Source: Agrococcus sediminis
Lineage (GTDB): Bacteria > Actinomycetota > Actinomycetes > Actinomycetales > Microbacteriaceae
Length of the DNA: 64,000 nucleotides
Direction of reading: 5' to 3'
Assembly: GCF_007923295.1 (NCBI RefSeq)
Contig: NZ_VOIR01000014.1
Coordinates: 225,825-289,824 of the forward strand
Shown here: positions 17,518 through 26,422 of the stretch, piece by piece
Layout: every line of letters begins with the position of its first letter
How positions within the stretch are numbered: position 1 is the stretch's first letter
Notes under the pieces: generated by a model
Seen by the model: the letters and a program-made list of their open reading frames with translations, nothing else
Told to the model about the DNA's origin: nothing
Database searches by the model: none
Made by a program: the position numbers and the translations under genes

Positions 17518-18660
17518 ATGGCAGCGCACAGCGAGCACGCGGCGACGACCGGAGCCTTGTCGACGGCTGATGCGGTCGAGGCAGTCGCAGGTCGCGCACT
17601 GCAGCTGTACGACGAGGTGCGCACGGCGCACCTCGAGCGGCTCGCCGGCGACCGCCGGGTCACGATCCTGTTCCGCGCGCGGCGCTACGACTTCGACCGC
17701 GCGCTCGCCGCCGCGCTCGACGTGCAGCGGGCCGGCGCGCTCGGGACCCTGCGGTGGACGCTGTCGCACCCGGTGGCGGTCATCGAGGTGAGTGAGCCGC
17801 TCATGGCCGCCGCGTCGCTGCGCACGCTCAGCGCCGTGCTGGGGAACCGCATCCGCTCGCTCGTGCGCGGGGAGCGTCCGGCTCGCGTCGTGACGTACGC
17901 GATCGAGGCCATGCCGCTCGCGGAGGCAGTCGCCAACCTGCCGCGCAGGGCACGACTGCGGCATGCGCTGCTCGCGCCGCTGCAGCCGATCGTATGGCGC
18001 GTGCTCGACCGCATCGCGTTCGGCACAGCCCTCTCGGAGCAGGTGTACCGCTCGGCGTTCCCCGCGCGATGGCCGGAGCACCGCGTGATTCCCGCGCTGC
18101 CCGTGTCGAGGCTCGTCGCGCCGGCGTCGGTGCCGCGCCCGCCGCACCTGGTGTTCCTCGGCGACATGGCGGAGCGCAAGGGCTTCCCCGCAGTGCTCGA
18201 CGTCTGGCCTGCGGTCCGAGCCGCGCTGCCCGAGGCGCGGCTGACCATCCTCGGGCGCGGATCCGGGGCGGCAGCCGCCATGGCGCTGGCGGCGGCCGAC
18301 GACCGCGTCGTCGTGCGGCTCGACCCGCCCCGCGCCAGCATCTTCGAGACGCTCGAGCGCAGCAAGGTCCTGGTGCTGCCCTCTCGGCGCACGCCGCTCT
18401 GGCGAGAGCAGGTCGGGCTGCCGATCGTCGAGGCCCTCGCCTCCGGGTGCATCGTGGTGACGACGAGCGAGACCGGGCTCGCGAGCTGGCTGCAGCAGCA
18501 CGGGCACGAGATCGTGCCGGCAGACGCGCATGAGGCGCTGGCGGCGGCGCTCGTGCGTGCCCTCACGAGCGCTCGGACACCGGAGGGCGTGGTCACGGAC
18601 CTCCCGGCGGCGGACGGGAGACGAGCTGCGCAGGACTGGATGTACGAGGGCCTGCGATGA
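17518..18660 (+). CDS. Glycosyltransferase family 4 (GT-B)
   Basis: This 380-residue protein has a weakly conserved N-terminal acceptor domain and a typical C-terminal GT4 domain. HLVFLGDMAERKGFPAVLDV, LTILGRGSG and the donor-binding region VGLPIVEALASGCIVVTT are visible at about residues 205-325. It is expected to add a sugar to the lipid-linked repeat unit. The ATG at 17518 lies 24 bases after the secreted-protein stop, with a modest GAGG Shine-Dalgarno. It overlaps the wzx gene by four bases (ATGA). Confidence 0.83.
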   Translation: MAAHSEHAATTGALSTADAVEAVAGRALQLYDEVRTAHLERLAGDRRVTILFRARRYDFDRALAAALDVQRAGALGTLRWTLSHPVAVIEVSEPLMAAASLRTLSAVLGNRIRSLVRGERPARVVTYAIEAMPLAEAVANLPRRARLRHALLAPLQPIVWRVLDRIAFGTALSEQVYRSAFPARWPEHRVIPALPVSRLVAPASVPRPPHLVFLGDMAERKGFPAVLDVWPAVRAALPEARLTILGRGSGAAAAMALAAADDRVVVRLDPPRASIFETLERSKVLVLPSRRTPLWREQVGLPIVEALASGCIVVTTSETGLASWLQQHGHEIVPADAHEALAAALVRALTSARTPEGVVTDLPAADGRRAAQDWMYEGLR

Positions 18661-20006
18661 TCGGCGCGACTCGCGCGCGGCCGGCGCGGCGCACGCGGGG
18701 CCGGTGGCACCAGGTCGGCTCGGCGGCAGCCGCGAAGGTGGTCGTCATGGCGCTCACCGGCATCGTCGGCCTCGTCACCAGCCGCATCATCCTCGACGGA
18801 TTCGGCGTCGAGGCGTACGCGCAGTACGGACTGCTGGCGAGCCTCCCGGCGCTGCTGCCCTTCGCGGACCTCGGCATCGCCGCCGTGCTGATCAACGCGG
18901 CAGCCGAGTCGGAGGATCCGCGCCGGGACGCGCTGCTGCGGCGCACCATCACGAGCGCGCTGCGCATCCTGCTCGTCGCGGGCGGCATCATCGCGGCCGC
19001 CTCCTTGCTGCTGGGCGCGTTCGACGCGTGGCCCGCGATCCTCGGCCCCGGGCTCATGTCCGGCGGCGGCTGGGTGGCGGCCGCGTGCATGGCGATCTTC
19101 GGCCTGACGCTGCCGCTGACGATCGGCGCTCGCCTGCTGGTCGGGCTCGGGCGCAACACGACGCAGATCTTCACGCAGGCGCTGACCGCCCCGCTCATCC
19201 TGGTGCTCATCGGCGGGTGCGCGCTGCTCGGCGTCCCCGCCGGCCAGCAGCTGGCGGTCTTCGCCTACATGGCGAGCGCCGCGGTCGCCTCCACGAGCCT
19301 CGTGGTCGCGGCGCGCATCGTCTCGCCGCAGCTCGGCGCCGCCGCACGCGAGGTGCCGCATCTCCGCCAGGCCCCGAGCGTGCCGGTCATGCACCTCGCG
19401 CTCCCGATGCTCGTGCAGATGCTCGCGCTGCCGGCGACGATGCACACCGCGCGCATCCTCATCAGCCACCTCGACGGCGCCGAGGAGCTCGCGGACTACA
19501 ACCTCGCATCCCAGCTCTTCGGCATCGCCCTGCAGACCATCGCAGCCGCGGGGCTCGCCCTGTGGCCGATCTTCGCGCGCGCCCGCGCCGCGGATCGCGT
19601 GGACTCGCCGCGCAGCGTCGCGCTCTGGTTCCTCGGCGGAGGGCTGGTGCTCGGCGGCGGTGTCGCCGTGCTCGCGCCGTGGCTCGTCGAGCTCGTGTCT
19701 GCTGGGAAGCTGACGCTCGACCCGCTGCTGCTGGCGGCGTTCGTGCTGTTCGTCGCCGCGCAGGCGGCGAAGTATCCGCTGGGCATGTACATGACGGATG
19801 CGCGCGGTCTGCGGTTCCAGGTGGTGCCCACGCTGATGATGATCCCGATCGGGCTCGGGATGTCGCTCTGGCTCATCCCCGTGCTCGGCGCTGCGGGCAG
19901 CGTGATCGCGGTGACCGCGGCGGTCGTCGTCTGCCAGGTGCTGCCGAACGTCTCCTACGTGGCGCGCGACCTCCGAGACCGCCGCGCCGCCCAGGCGGCG
20001 CAGTGA
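18657..20006 (+). CDS. wzx: Wzx-type oligosaccharide flippase (MATE/MOP superfamily)
   Basis: This 449-residue polytopic protein has about 12-14 hydrophobic segments distributed along its whole length and a short basic N-terminus. Weak sequence conservation, the N-terminal GFGVEAYAQYGLLASLPALL (GLGPEAYG-like) motif and the context identify it as a lipid-linked oligosaccharide flippase. It would move the completed repeat unit from the inner to the outer membrane leaflet. The start overlaps the upstream glycosyltransferase stop and its own stop overlaps the wzy start (TGATG at 20004-20008), so expression of the three is coupled. Confidence 0.85.
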   Translation: MIGATRARPARRTRGRWHQVGSAAAAKVVVMALTGIVGLVTSRIILDGFGVEAYAQYGLLASLPALLPFADLGIAAVLINAAAESEDPRRDALLRRTITSALRILLVAGGIIAAASLLLGAFDAWPAILGPGLMSGGGWVAAACMAIFGLTLPLTIGARLLVGLGRNTTQIFTQALTAPLILVLIGGCALLGVPAGQQLAVFAYMASAAVASTSLVVAARIVSPQLGAAAREVPHLRQAPSVPVMHLALPMLVQMLALPATMHTARILISHLDGAEELADYNLASQLFGIALQTIAAAGLALWPIFARARAADRVDSPRSVALWFLGGGLVLGGGVAVLAPWLVELVSAGKLTLDPLLLAAFVLFVAAQAAKYPLGMYMTDARGLRFQVVPTLMMIPIGLGMSLWLIPVLGAAGSVIAVTAAVVVCQVLPNVSYVARDLRDRRAAQAAQ

Positions 20007-21319
20007 TGGCCCACGCCCTGGAGACGAGGACGCGCGTCGACGCGACCGACTCCCGACGGCGCGCGACCACCGAGCTCGCGGTCGCCGGGCTGGTGGTCTT
20101 CGCCATCGCGATCCGCTACAGGTTCTCGCCCGACGTGCCCATCAGCTTCCTCATCTCGATCGCGATCCTGCCGATGACGGCCGGACTCCTGCTGCGGCAC
20201 CGCGGAGCCGCCGTGCTCGCGGCGCTCGCCCTGCTCGCCGCCCTCAGCGGGGCGATCATCACCGAAGCGCGCTCCGGGACCGTGGCCGTGAGCGACGCGC
20301 TCCGGACCGTCCAGACCGTGCGCGTGCTGGCGCTGCCGCTCGTGCTCGCCAGCCTGCTCTGGGCGCGGTCGGTGCTCGGGCTGCAGCGGCTGGTGCTCGT
20401 CTTCGGGCTGGGCAGCCTCGCGTCGCTCGCGGTGACGGGGGTGAACCTCGACAACGTCTGGAAGTTCTCGTTCTCGGTGCCGGTGACGCTGATCGTCCTC
20501 AGCCTGCCATGGGTGTGGGCGAGTACGGGCCGGCAGCTCCTGAGCCTGGGCGCGCTGGCCGCCGTCTCCGCCCTCGCCGACTCGCGATCGCTCGCGGCGA
20601 TGCTCGTCATCGCGGCCGCCATCGTCCTGCTCGAGCGGCGCGGACGGGGCGGAGTGCTCCGGGCGCGGAGCGCGTGGGGCGCGATCGCGCGGCTCGGCGT
20701 CATCGCCATCGCGGGCTACTTCGCCGTGCAGGCCGCGATCCTCGAGGGGGTGCTGGGCGATGCGGCGCGCGCTCGCACCGAGCTGCAGATCGACCGATCC
20801 GGCACCGCGATCGTGGGAGGGCGCCCCGAGATGGGCGCCGCCGCGTCGCTCATCGCCGAACGGCCGCTCGGCTACGGCTCGGGAGCCCTCGTGACCTACG
20901 ACGAGCGTCGCCTGGGCGCGGAGGGCATGTGGGCGCTCGGCTACGACCCGGACAACGGCTACGTGCACAACTACATGTTCGGCAACGGGCTCGAGGTGCA
21001 TTCCGTGCTCGGCGACCTCTGGCTGATCTACGGCCTCGCCGGCGCGGCACTGGCGCTGTGCGTGCTGCTCGCGGTCGTGGCCTCGGCTGGCCACGGGATC
21101 GCGAGCGGCGCGATCTCGGCGGTCGCGCTGTTCCTGGCGATCAGGAGCGTGTGGGACGTGGCCTTCAGCCCGTTCGCAAGCGCGATGGTCACGCTCCCGC
21201 TCGCCCTCGCGGTGCTGCTGCCTGCGCTGCCGCGCGCAGTGCCTCGGAGACCGTCGCACGGTAGGCGGCAGGCGCATGGCGTCGCTGGGCCTGGGCCGCG
21301 CTCGCCGCGACGCCGCTGA
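20006..21319 (+). CDS. wzy: Wzy/O-antigen-ligase-like polysaccharide polymerase
   Basis: This 437-residue polytopic protein has about 10-12 transmembrane segments. A large extracytoplasmic loop near residues 260-330 contains RPEMGAAASLIAERPLGYGS and HNYMFGNGLEVHSVLGDLWL, typical of the Wzy_C/O-antigen ligase family loop with its His. It should polymerise flipped repeat units. The last 35-40 residues are Arg/Pro-rich and lie antisense to the 3' end of the convergent glycosyltransferase (131-bp overlap). They look like read-through into non-selected sequence rather than a real domain. Confidence 0.82.
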   Translation: MAHALETRTRVDATDSRRRATTELAVAGLVVFAIAIRYRFSPDVPISFLISIAILPMTAGLLLRHRGAAVLAALALLAALSGAIITEARSGTVAVSDALRTVQTVRVLALPLVLASLLWARSVLGLQRLVLVFGLGSLASLAVTGVNLDNVWKFSFSVPVTLIVLSLPWVWASTGRQLLSLGALAAVSALADSRSLAAMLVIAAAIVLLERRGRGGVLRARSAWGAIARLGVIAIAGYFAVQAAILEGVLGDAARARTELQIDRSGTAIVGGRPEMGAAASLIAERPLGYGSGALVTYDERRLGAEGMWALGYDPDNGYVHNYMFGNGLEVHSVLGDLWLIYGLAGAALALCVLLAVVASAGHGIASGAISAVALFLAIRSVWDVAFSPFASAMVTLPLALAVLLPALPRAVPRRPSHGRRQAHGVAGPGPRSPRRR

Positions 21320-22358
21320 CGACCTCGTCCCAGCGCTCGACGACCCGCGCGAGCGCGTCCGCGAGGGCCGTGGCGTCGCCCGGCGGCACGAGCGTCGCGG
21401 TCGGGTAGCCGCCGGCGGCCTCGCGCAGCCCGCTCGTGTCGCTCGCGACCACCGGCCGGAGCGCCAGGATCCCCTCGACCGCGGTGTTGCCGAACGGCTC
21501 GTCGATGGTGCTCGGCACGACGAGCACGTCGCAGGCGTCGACGAACGCCCAGACGTCATCGTGGAACCCGTGGAACGCGACGGCGTCGCCGAGCCCCGCC
21601 TCGCGCACGGAGGCGCGCAGCTCGTCCTCGAACCACTCGTAGCCGGCGAAGGGCGAGCCGAGCAGTCCCACGTGCGCGGCGACGCCGCGCTCGCGCAGGA
21701 GCCGTGCGGCGGCGACGAGCACCTGCGGCCCCTTGCGCGGCGAGAGCCGGCCGAGGTAGAGCACGCGCAGCGGGCCGTCGAGGCGGGCGCGCGGGGGAGC
21801 GGGGTCGGCCGGGGCGGCGACGCCGTTCGCGACGACGACGGCCCTGCGGGCGAGCGCGGGCAGGCTCGCGGCGATCGTCCGCAGGCTGAACGCGCTGTTC
21901 GCGAGCACGCCGCGCGACAGCAGGTGCGGCGCGTAGAGCAGCGCGTTCACCAGCCGCGAGCCCGACGCCTCCGCCTCGTGCACGTGGCTGATCGAGGGCA
22001 CGCCCCGCAGGCGGGCGACCACGGGCCAGAGGGGGATCGTGATGGTGTTGACGTACACGGCGTCCGGCCGAGCGCGAGCGACGATCCGCCATGCCGCCGC
22101 GGTGCCGCGGAGGGTCGAGCGCACGAGCGCCGGCCATCCGCTCGGCCGCAGCAGCGCCTTCCGCAGCACGAGCGAGGGCGCGATCACGATCGTCGCCCCC
22201 GCCCCGCGGAGCGCATCGACGAGCGGGCCGTGCTCGGGGAGCGCGACCACGCACCGCCAGCCCTGCTCGCGGGCGGCGACGACGCTCTCGAGCAGCATCC
22301 GGTCGGAGCCGAACAGCTCGGCCCCCGGATGCGCGAACAGGCAGGTGGGCATGCTCAC
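21189..22358 (-). CDS. Glycosyltransferase family 4 (GT-B)
   Basis: This 389-residue GT4 enzyme has an N-terminal LFAHPGAELFGSDRMLLESV and a C-terminal donor domain with VLYLGRLSPRKGPQVLVAAA, FHGFHDDVWAFVDACDV and EPFGNTAVEGILALRPVVAS, containing the family E-x7-E-like pattern. The GTG at 22358 is chosen because it overlaps the BY-kinase stop by four bases; an ATG two codons later (22352) is an alternative. It is the last gene of the minus-strand initiation operon. Its 3' end overlaps the convergent wzy 3' end by 131 bp. Confidence 0.85.
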   Translation of the reverse strand: MSMPTCLFAHPGAELFGSDRMLLESVVAAREQGWRCVVALPEHGPLVDALRGAGATIVIAPSLVLRKALLRPSGWPALVRSTLRGTAAAWRIVARARPDAVYVNTITIPLWPVVARLRGVPSISHVHEAEASGSRLVNALLYAPHLLSRGVLANSAFSLRTIAASLPALARRAVVVANGVAAPADPAPPRARLDGPLRVLYLGRLSPRKGPQVLVAAARLLRERGVAAHVGLLGSPFAGYEWFEDELRASVREAGLGDAVAFHGFHDDVWAFVDACDVLVVPSTIDEPFGNTAVEGILALRPVVASDTSGLREAAGGYPTATLVPPGDATALADALARVVERWDEVVSGVAASAAQAQRRHAPAAYRATVSEALRAAAQAAAPRGRAGA

Positions 22359-23689
22359 GACGTGCTGTCGTACGGGCTCCGCGAGAGCGTGACGGCGTTC
22401 AGGACCACGCCGAGCACCGTCGCCGGTGTCGCGTCGAGCGCCGCGATCGCGCGCAGCAGGGTCGCGCGCTTGGTGCGGTCGGCGCGCGCGACGAGGATGG
22501 AGGCGTCCGCGGCGGGCGCGAGCCAGAGCGCGTCGCTCACCGCGAGCACGGGCGGCGCGTCGATGATCACGTACTCGTAGGCGGCGCGCGCCTGCTCGAT
22601 GACGCCGCGCAGCCTGCCGCTCGTGAACAGCTGCCCGGGGTTCGGCGGCTTCGGACCGCTCGGCAGCACCGAGAGCCGGGCGTGGCCCCACTGCTGCGCG
22701 GCCTCGGCGAGCGTCGCGTCGCCGACGAGCACGGTCGTCAGTCCCACCGCGCCCTCGACGCCGGTCGTCTCGGCGAGCGTCGGCCGCCGCAGGTCGGCCT
22801 CGACCAGCAGCACCCGGTGCCCGACATCCGCGAGCGTGAGCGCGAGGCCGACGCTCAGCGACGACTTGCCCTCGCCGGCGGCGGCGCTCGAGACGAGCAG
22901 CACCCGCCGCGACTGATCCATGTCGACGAACTTCAAGGCGGCGGTCGTGTGCCGGAGCGTCTCGGCGACGCGCCCTCCGGGATGGTCGCGCAGCGACGCG
23001 GCGACGCCGCCCGCGCCGGCGCGGCCGACGGTGCCGAGCACCGGCGTCTCGCCCAGCACCTCCTGGAGCTCCTCGACCGTGCCCATCCGGCTGCCGAACA
23101 GGCGCAGCCCGAGCGCGGCGAGCACGCCGAGCACGAGGCCCGCGCCGCCGCCGAGCACGGTGTTGAGCCGCGTGTTGGGCGCGATCGCGGCGAGCGGCGT
23201 GCGCGCGGGGGCGATCACCGACACGCGCACGGCGGGCTCGCCGTCCGCGCCCTCCGGCGAGGTCGCGGCGACGGCGTCCGCGAACTCGACGGCGATCGCG
23301 TCGGCGACGTCCCTCGCGCGCTCGCCCGACGCATCCGACACCCCGATCTCGATCACGACGGTGTTGAGCGGCGCGTCGACGTCGGTGCGGGCGGCGAGCC
23401 GCGCGGCGGTCTCGTCGAGCCCCATCTGCTCGATGACGGGCTCGAGCACCACGGGGGAGCGCGCGAGCACGGTGTACGTCTCCACGAGGCTCTGCACGTA
23501 GTTCGAGCCCTGCACGAGCTCGGTCGTCGAGTCGCCGCGCGCCGGGATGATCATGACGGTCGTCTCGGCACGGAAGCGCTCAGGCATGAGCTGCGAGACG
23601 CCCCACCCGGCCCCGGCTCCGAGCGCCGCGAGCAGCACGATCACCAGCCAGTGCTTCCGCAGCGCTGCGGCGTACTCGTGGAGCGTCAA
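22355..23689 (-). CDS. Wzz/CpsCD-type fusion: chain-length regulator with BY-kinase domain
   Basis: This 444-residue protein fuses a Wzz-type chain-length domain to a P-loop tyrosine-kinase-like domain. Transmembrane segments lie at about 14-32 and 177-199. Walker A is AAAGEGKSS (about 269-277), Walker A' is VLLVEAD (about 293-299) and Walker B is VIIDAPP. The C-terminal Tyr-rich cluster of classical BY-kinases is missing: the end SPYDSTS has one Tyr. Autophosphorylation may therefore be limited, or another site may be used. The protein controls polymer length and export with Wzx/Wzy. It stands between two glycosyltransferase genes in one operon. Confidence 0.88.
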   Translation of the reverse strand: MTLHEYAAALRKHWLVIVLLAALGAGAGWGVSQLMPERFRAETTVMIIPARGDSTTELVQGSNYVQSLVETYTVLARSPVVLEPVIEQMGLDETAARLAARTDVDAPLNTVVIEIGVSDASGERARDVADAIAVEFADAVAATSPEGADGEPAVRVSVIAPARTPLAAIAPNTRLNTVLGGGAGLVLGVLAALGLRLFGSRMGTVEELQEVLGETPVLGTVGRAGAGGVAASLRDHPGGRVAETLRHTTAALKFVDMDQSRRVLLVSSAAAGEGKSSLSVGLALTLADVGHRVLLVEADLRRPTLAETTGVEGAVGLTTVLVGDATLAEAAQQWGHARLSVLPSGPKPPNPGQLFTSGRLRGVIEQARAAYEYVIIDAPPVLAVSDALWLAPAADASILVARADRTKRATLLRAIAALDATPATVLGVVLNAVTLSRSPYDSTS

Positions 23690-23709
23690 CGCGACCCCCT
23701 CTCAGAGCC

Positions 23710-24861
23710 TCACCTCGCATTCTGCACCGTCCTCCTGGCTGTCCGGCCCAAGCCGTGCATCGACGCGCCCGTCGCGAGCTCCTCGGCGAGCCGCTCGTAC
23801 TCGTCGGCGACGTCCTCCCAGCGGAAGACGCGGGCCGCGCGCTCGCGGGCGCGGAGGCCCCGCGCGATGACGAGCGGCTCGTCGGCCTCCGCCCGCGCGA
23901 GCGCCGTGGCCAGCTGCTCGGCGTCGCGGAAGGTCCACGCGTCGTCGGCGAGCACCTCGCGGTTGAAGTCGACGTCGAAGGCGATCGTGGCGGTGCCGGC
24001 GCCCATGGCGCGCAGCAGCGACGGGTTCGTGCCGCCGACCGAGTGCCCGTGCACGTAGGTGTAGGCGTGGGCGTAGAGCGCGTCGAGCAGCTCCTGGTCC
24101 CAGACGCCGCCGAGGAGCCGGATGCGGTCGTCACCGGCGGCCGCGTCGCGCACCGCGCGCGTGTAGTCGGCGCTGTAGGGCGCCGATCCCACCACCGCGA
24201 GCGGCAGCCGCGCGCTGCTTCGCCGGTAGCCCTCGACGATCTCGAGCACGTGGTTCTCGGGCTCGAAGCGCGCGACGGCGAGGTGGAAGCGCTCGGCATC
24301 GAGCCCCAGTGCCCGCAGCGGCGCCGTCGAGCAGCGGTGCAGCACGGGCGCGCCGTAGCGGATGAGCTCGGTCGGCACCCGGAACTCGCGGAGGTAGTAG
24401 TCGGCGATGCCCGGCGCGTCGGCGATGAGCGCGTCGGCGGTGCGCACCGAGCGGGCCTCGGCCCAGCGGTAGTAGGCGCGGCCCGCGCCGCCCCACTTCG
24501 CGCGCCGCCACTCGAGCCCGTCGACGTGCACCGCGACGGGGATGCCGCGGGCGCGCAGGAGCGAGACGTACGGCGCGTTCGCGGCGTTGAAGACGAACGC
24601 GGCGTCGGGCGGCGGGCCGGCGATCGCGTGCAGCGTCGCGATCCCGGTGCGGCTGAGGGTCTCGAGCTGCTTCACCGGCAGCGACGGCACGTGCACGAGG
24701 CGCATGCCGAGGTGCTCGTCGAGGCGCGGATGCGCGCGGTCGCCGTAGACGGTCACCTCGTGCCCGCGCGCGGCCAGCCGCGAGCCGATCTCCTCGACGG
24801 CCGTCTCGAAGCCGCCGTAGGCGGCGGGGACGCCCCGGGTGCCGAGCATCGCGATGCGCAT
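23710..24861 (-). CDS. Glycosyltransferase, DUF1972/Cps2T-like (putative rhamnosyl/galactosyl transferase)
   Basis: This 383-residue GT-B enzyme has the characteristic N-terminus MRIAMLGTRGVPAAYGGFET, typical of DUF1972-containing transferases that act early in capsule and rhamnan assembly. HVDGLEWRRAKWG follows, and the C-terminal domain has VGGTNPSLLRAMGAGTATIA. These enzymes often add the second sugar after the initiating sugar-phosphate transferase, which fits the position directly downstream of that gene. The start ATG at 24861 lies 11 bases after the upstream stop. The donor sugar is unknown. Confidence 0.87.
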   Translation of the reverse strand: MRIAMLGTRGVPAAYGGFETAVEEIGSRLAARGHEVTVYGDRAHPRLDEHLGMRLVHVPSLPVKQLETLSRTGIATLHAIAGPPPDAAFVFNAANAPYVSLLRARGIPVAVHVDGLEWRRAKWGGAGRAYYRWAEARSVRTADALIADAPGIADYYLREFRVPTELIRYGAPVLHRCSTAPLRALGLDAERFHLAVARFEPENHVLEIVEGYRRSSARLPLAVVGSAPYSADYTRAVRDAAAGDDRIRLLGGVWDQELLDALYAHAYTYVHGHSVGGTNPSLLRAMGAGTATIAFDVDFNREVLADDAWTFRDAEQLATALARAEADEPLVIARGLRARERAARVFRWEDVADEYERLAEELATGASMHGLGRTARRTVQNAR

Positions 24862-24872
24862 CGGGGGCCGCC

Positions 24873-26408
24873 TCAGTACGCGCCGGCCGGGCGCACCATC
24901 ACCCGGGCGGTCTTGACCATGATCATGAGGTCCTGCATGACCGACCAGTTCTCGACGTAGCGCAGGTCGAGCCGCACGCTCTCGTCCCACGAGAGGTCGC
25001 TGCGCCCGCTGATCTGCCAGAGGCCGGTGATGCCGGGCTTGAGGTACAGCCGGCGCATGACGGTGCCGTCGTAGGCGGTGACCTCGCCGGGCAGCGGCGG
25101 CCGCGGCCCGACGACGCTCATGTCGCCCTTCAGCGCGTTCCAGAACTGCGGCAGCTCGTCGAGGGAGTACTTGCGCAGCACGGCGCCCACACGCGTGACT
25201 CGGGGGTCGCTGCGCAGCTTGAACAGCGGCCCGGCGCCCTCGTTCTGCGCCCGGAGGGCCTCGAGCTGCTGCTCGGCGTCGATGTGCATGGTGCGGAACT
25301 TCAGCATGCCGAACGTGCGGCCGTCGCGGCCCACCCGCTGCTGGCGGAACAGCACCGGGCCGGGGGAGTCGAGCCGGATGGCGATCGCGATCGGCACCGC
25401 GAGCACTGCGATCGCGAGCAGCGCGCAGGTCGCCACGACGATGTCGAGCGCGCGCTTCAGCACGTGGCGGCCGCCGTCGAACGTGGGGATGCGCACCTGG
25501 ATGAGCGGCAGGCCGTCGACGGGCCGGAACGAGATCCGGGGGCCGGCGACGTCGGTGAGCCTGCTGAAGAGCACGAGTTCGGCGCACGTTCCCTCCAGCT
25601 GCCTGCTGACGCGCGTCAGGTACTCGGGATCGGCGTCCGGCTTCGCCGCGAGGATGACGGTGTCGGCGCCCATCCGCTCCGCGCTCTCGGCGAGCGAGGC
25701 CTTCGAGGTGAGCACCGGCACCGGCCGGCCGTCGAGCTCGAGCGGGTCGCCGGGGTCGCCCGTGACCGCGGCGCCCACCACCCGGTACGCGAGGTCGCGG
25801 GTGCCGCCGAGCCGCTCGAGCACGTACTGGACCTCGTCGCGGTCGCCGATGATGATGGTGCGCGACGCCCACTCGCCCTCGCGGCGCCGGGCGAGCAGCC
25901 AGCGCCGCCACTGCCAGCGGCTGATGAGCAGGCCGACGAGGCCGATCGGCAGCGCGAGCAGCAGCTGCAGCCGCAGCTCCGGCCACTCGACGACGAGCGC
26001 AGCGGCCGCGAGCACGGCGAACGCGATGCCGGTCGCGTGGGCGACGCGGCGGTACTCGGTCGCGCCGCCGCCGAGGATCGCGGAGTCGCGGGAGTGGAAG
26101 GCCGCGAGTGCGACGAGCCACGCGACCATGGTCGCGAGGGGCGCCGCGAGGGCCGGCTCCACGGGCCAGGCGGCGACCTCGATGGCGGCGGTGTCGAGGC
26201 CGCCGAGCGCGACGAGCAGGCTCGCGGCGAGCACGATCGCGGTGTCGGCGATCACGAGGCGGGTGCGGCTGCGCCGCTCCCACCGCAGCCGGCGGGTCAG
26301 GGTGCTGGTCGCCCGGGGCGACTGCGCCCCGGGGAGCGTGATCCCGACCGCTCGCGCGCGGGCTCCGAGCGGAGCGGCCGCTCCCTGCACCTGCACCACC
26401 TGCACCAC
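24873..26408 (-). CDS. Polyprenyl glycosylphosphotransferase (WbaP/CpsE-type initiating sugar transferase)
   Basis: This 511-residue enzyme transfers a sugar-1-phosphate from a nucleotide sugar to undecaprenyl phosphate, the first committed step of repeat-unit synthesis. It has four to five N-terminal transmembrane segments, then a CoA-binding-like domain (TIIIGDRDEVQYVLERLGG). After a further transmembrane segment (near 310-330) comes the catalytic bacterial sugar transferase domain, with LDSPGPVLFRQQRVGRDGR, KFRTM, LDELPQFWNALKGDMSVVGP and PGITGLWQISGRS. The GTG at 26408 is the assigned start; the repetitive Val/Gln N-terminus (VVQVVQVQ) makes it uncertain. An operator copy lies 15 bases upstream. 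Confidence 0.93.
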   Translation of the reverse strand: MVQVVQVQGAAAPLGARARAVGITLPGAQSPRATSTLTRRLRWERRSRTRLVIADTAIVLAASLLVALGGLDTAAIEVAAWPVEPALAAPLATMVAWLVALAAFHSRDSAILGGGATEYRRVAHATGIAFAVLAAAALVVEWPELRLQLLLALPIGLVGLLISRWQWRRWLLARRREGEWASRTIIIGDRDEVQYVLERLGGTRDLAYRVVGAAVTGDPGDPLELDGRPVPVLTSKASLAESAERMGADTVILAAKPDADPEYLTRVSRQLEGTCAELVLFSRLTDVAGPRISFRPVDGLPLIQVRIPTFDGGRHVLKRALDIVVATCALLAIAVLAVPIAIAIRLDSPGPVLFRQQRVGRDGRTFGMLKFRTMHIDAEQQLEALRAQNEGAGPLFKLRSDPRVTRVGAVLRKYSLDELPQFWNALKGDMSVVGPRPPLPGEVTAYDGTVMRRLYLKPGITGLWQISGRSDLSWDESVRLDLRYVENWSVMQDLMIMVKTARVMVRPAGAY

Positions 26409-26422
26409 CCGCTCGATTGCAA

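Noticed and set aside
12970-18531. 1,853-residue open frame on the minus strand
   Set aside because: It is the antisense shadow of the secreted-protein and GT4 genes, an effect of GC-rich codons. Its composition (His/Arg/Asp/Val-rich) has no domain sense, and its repeats mirror the sense repeats.
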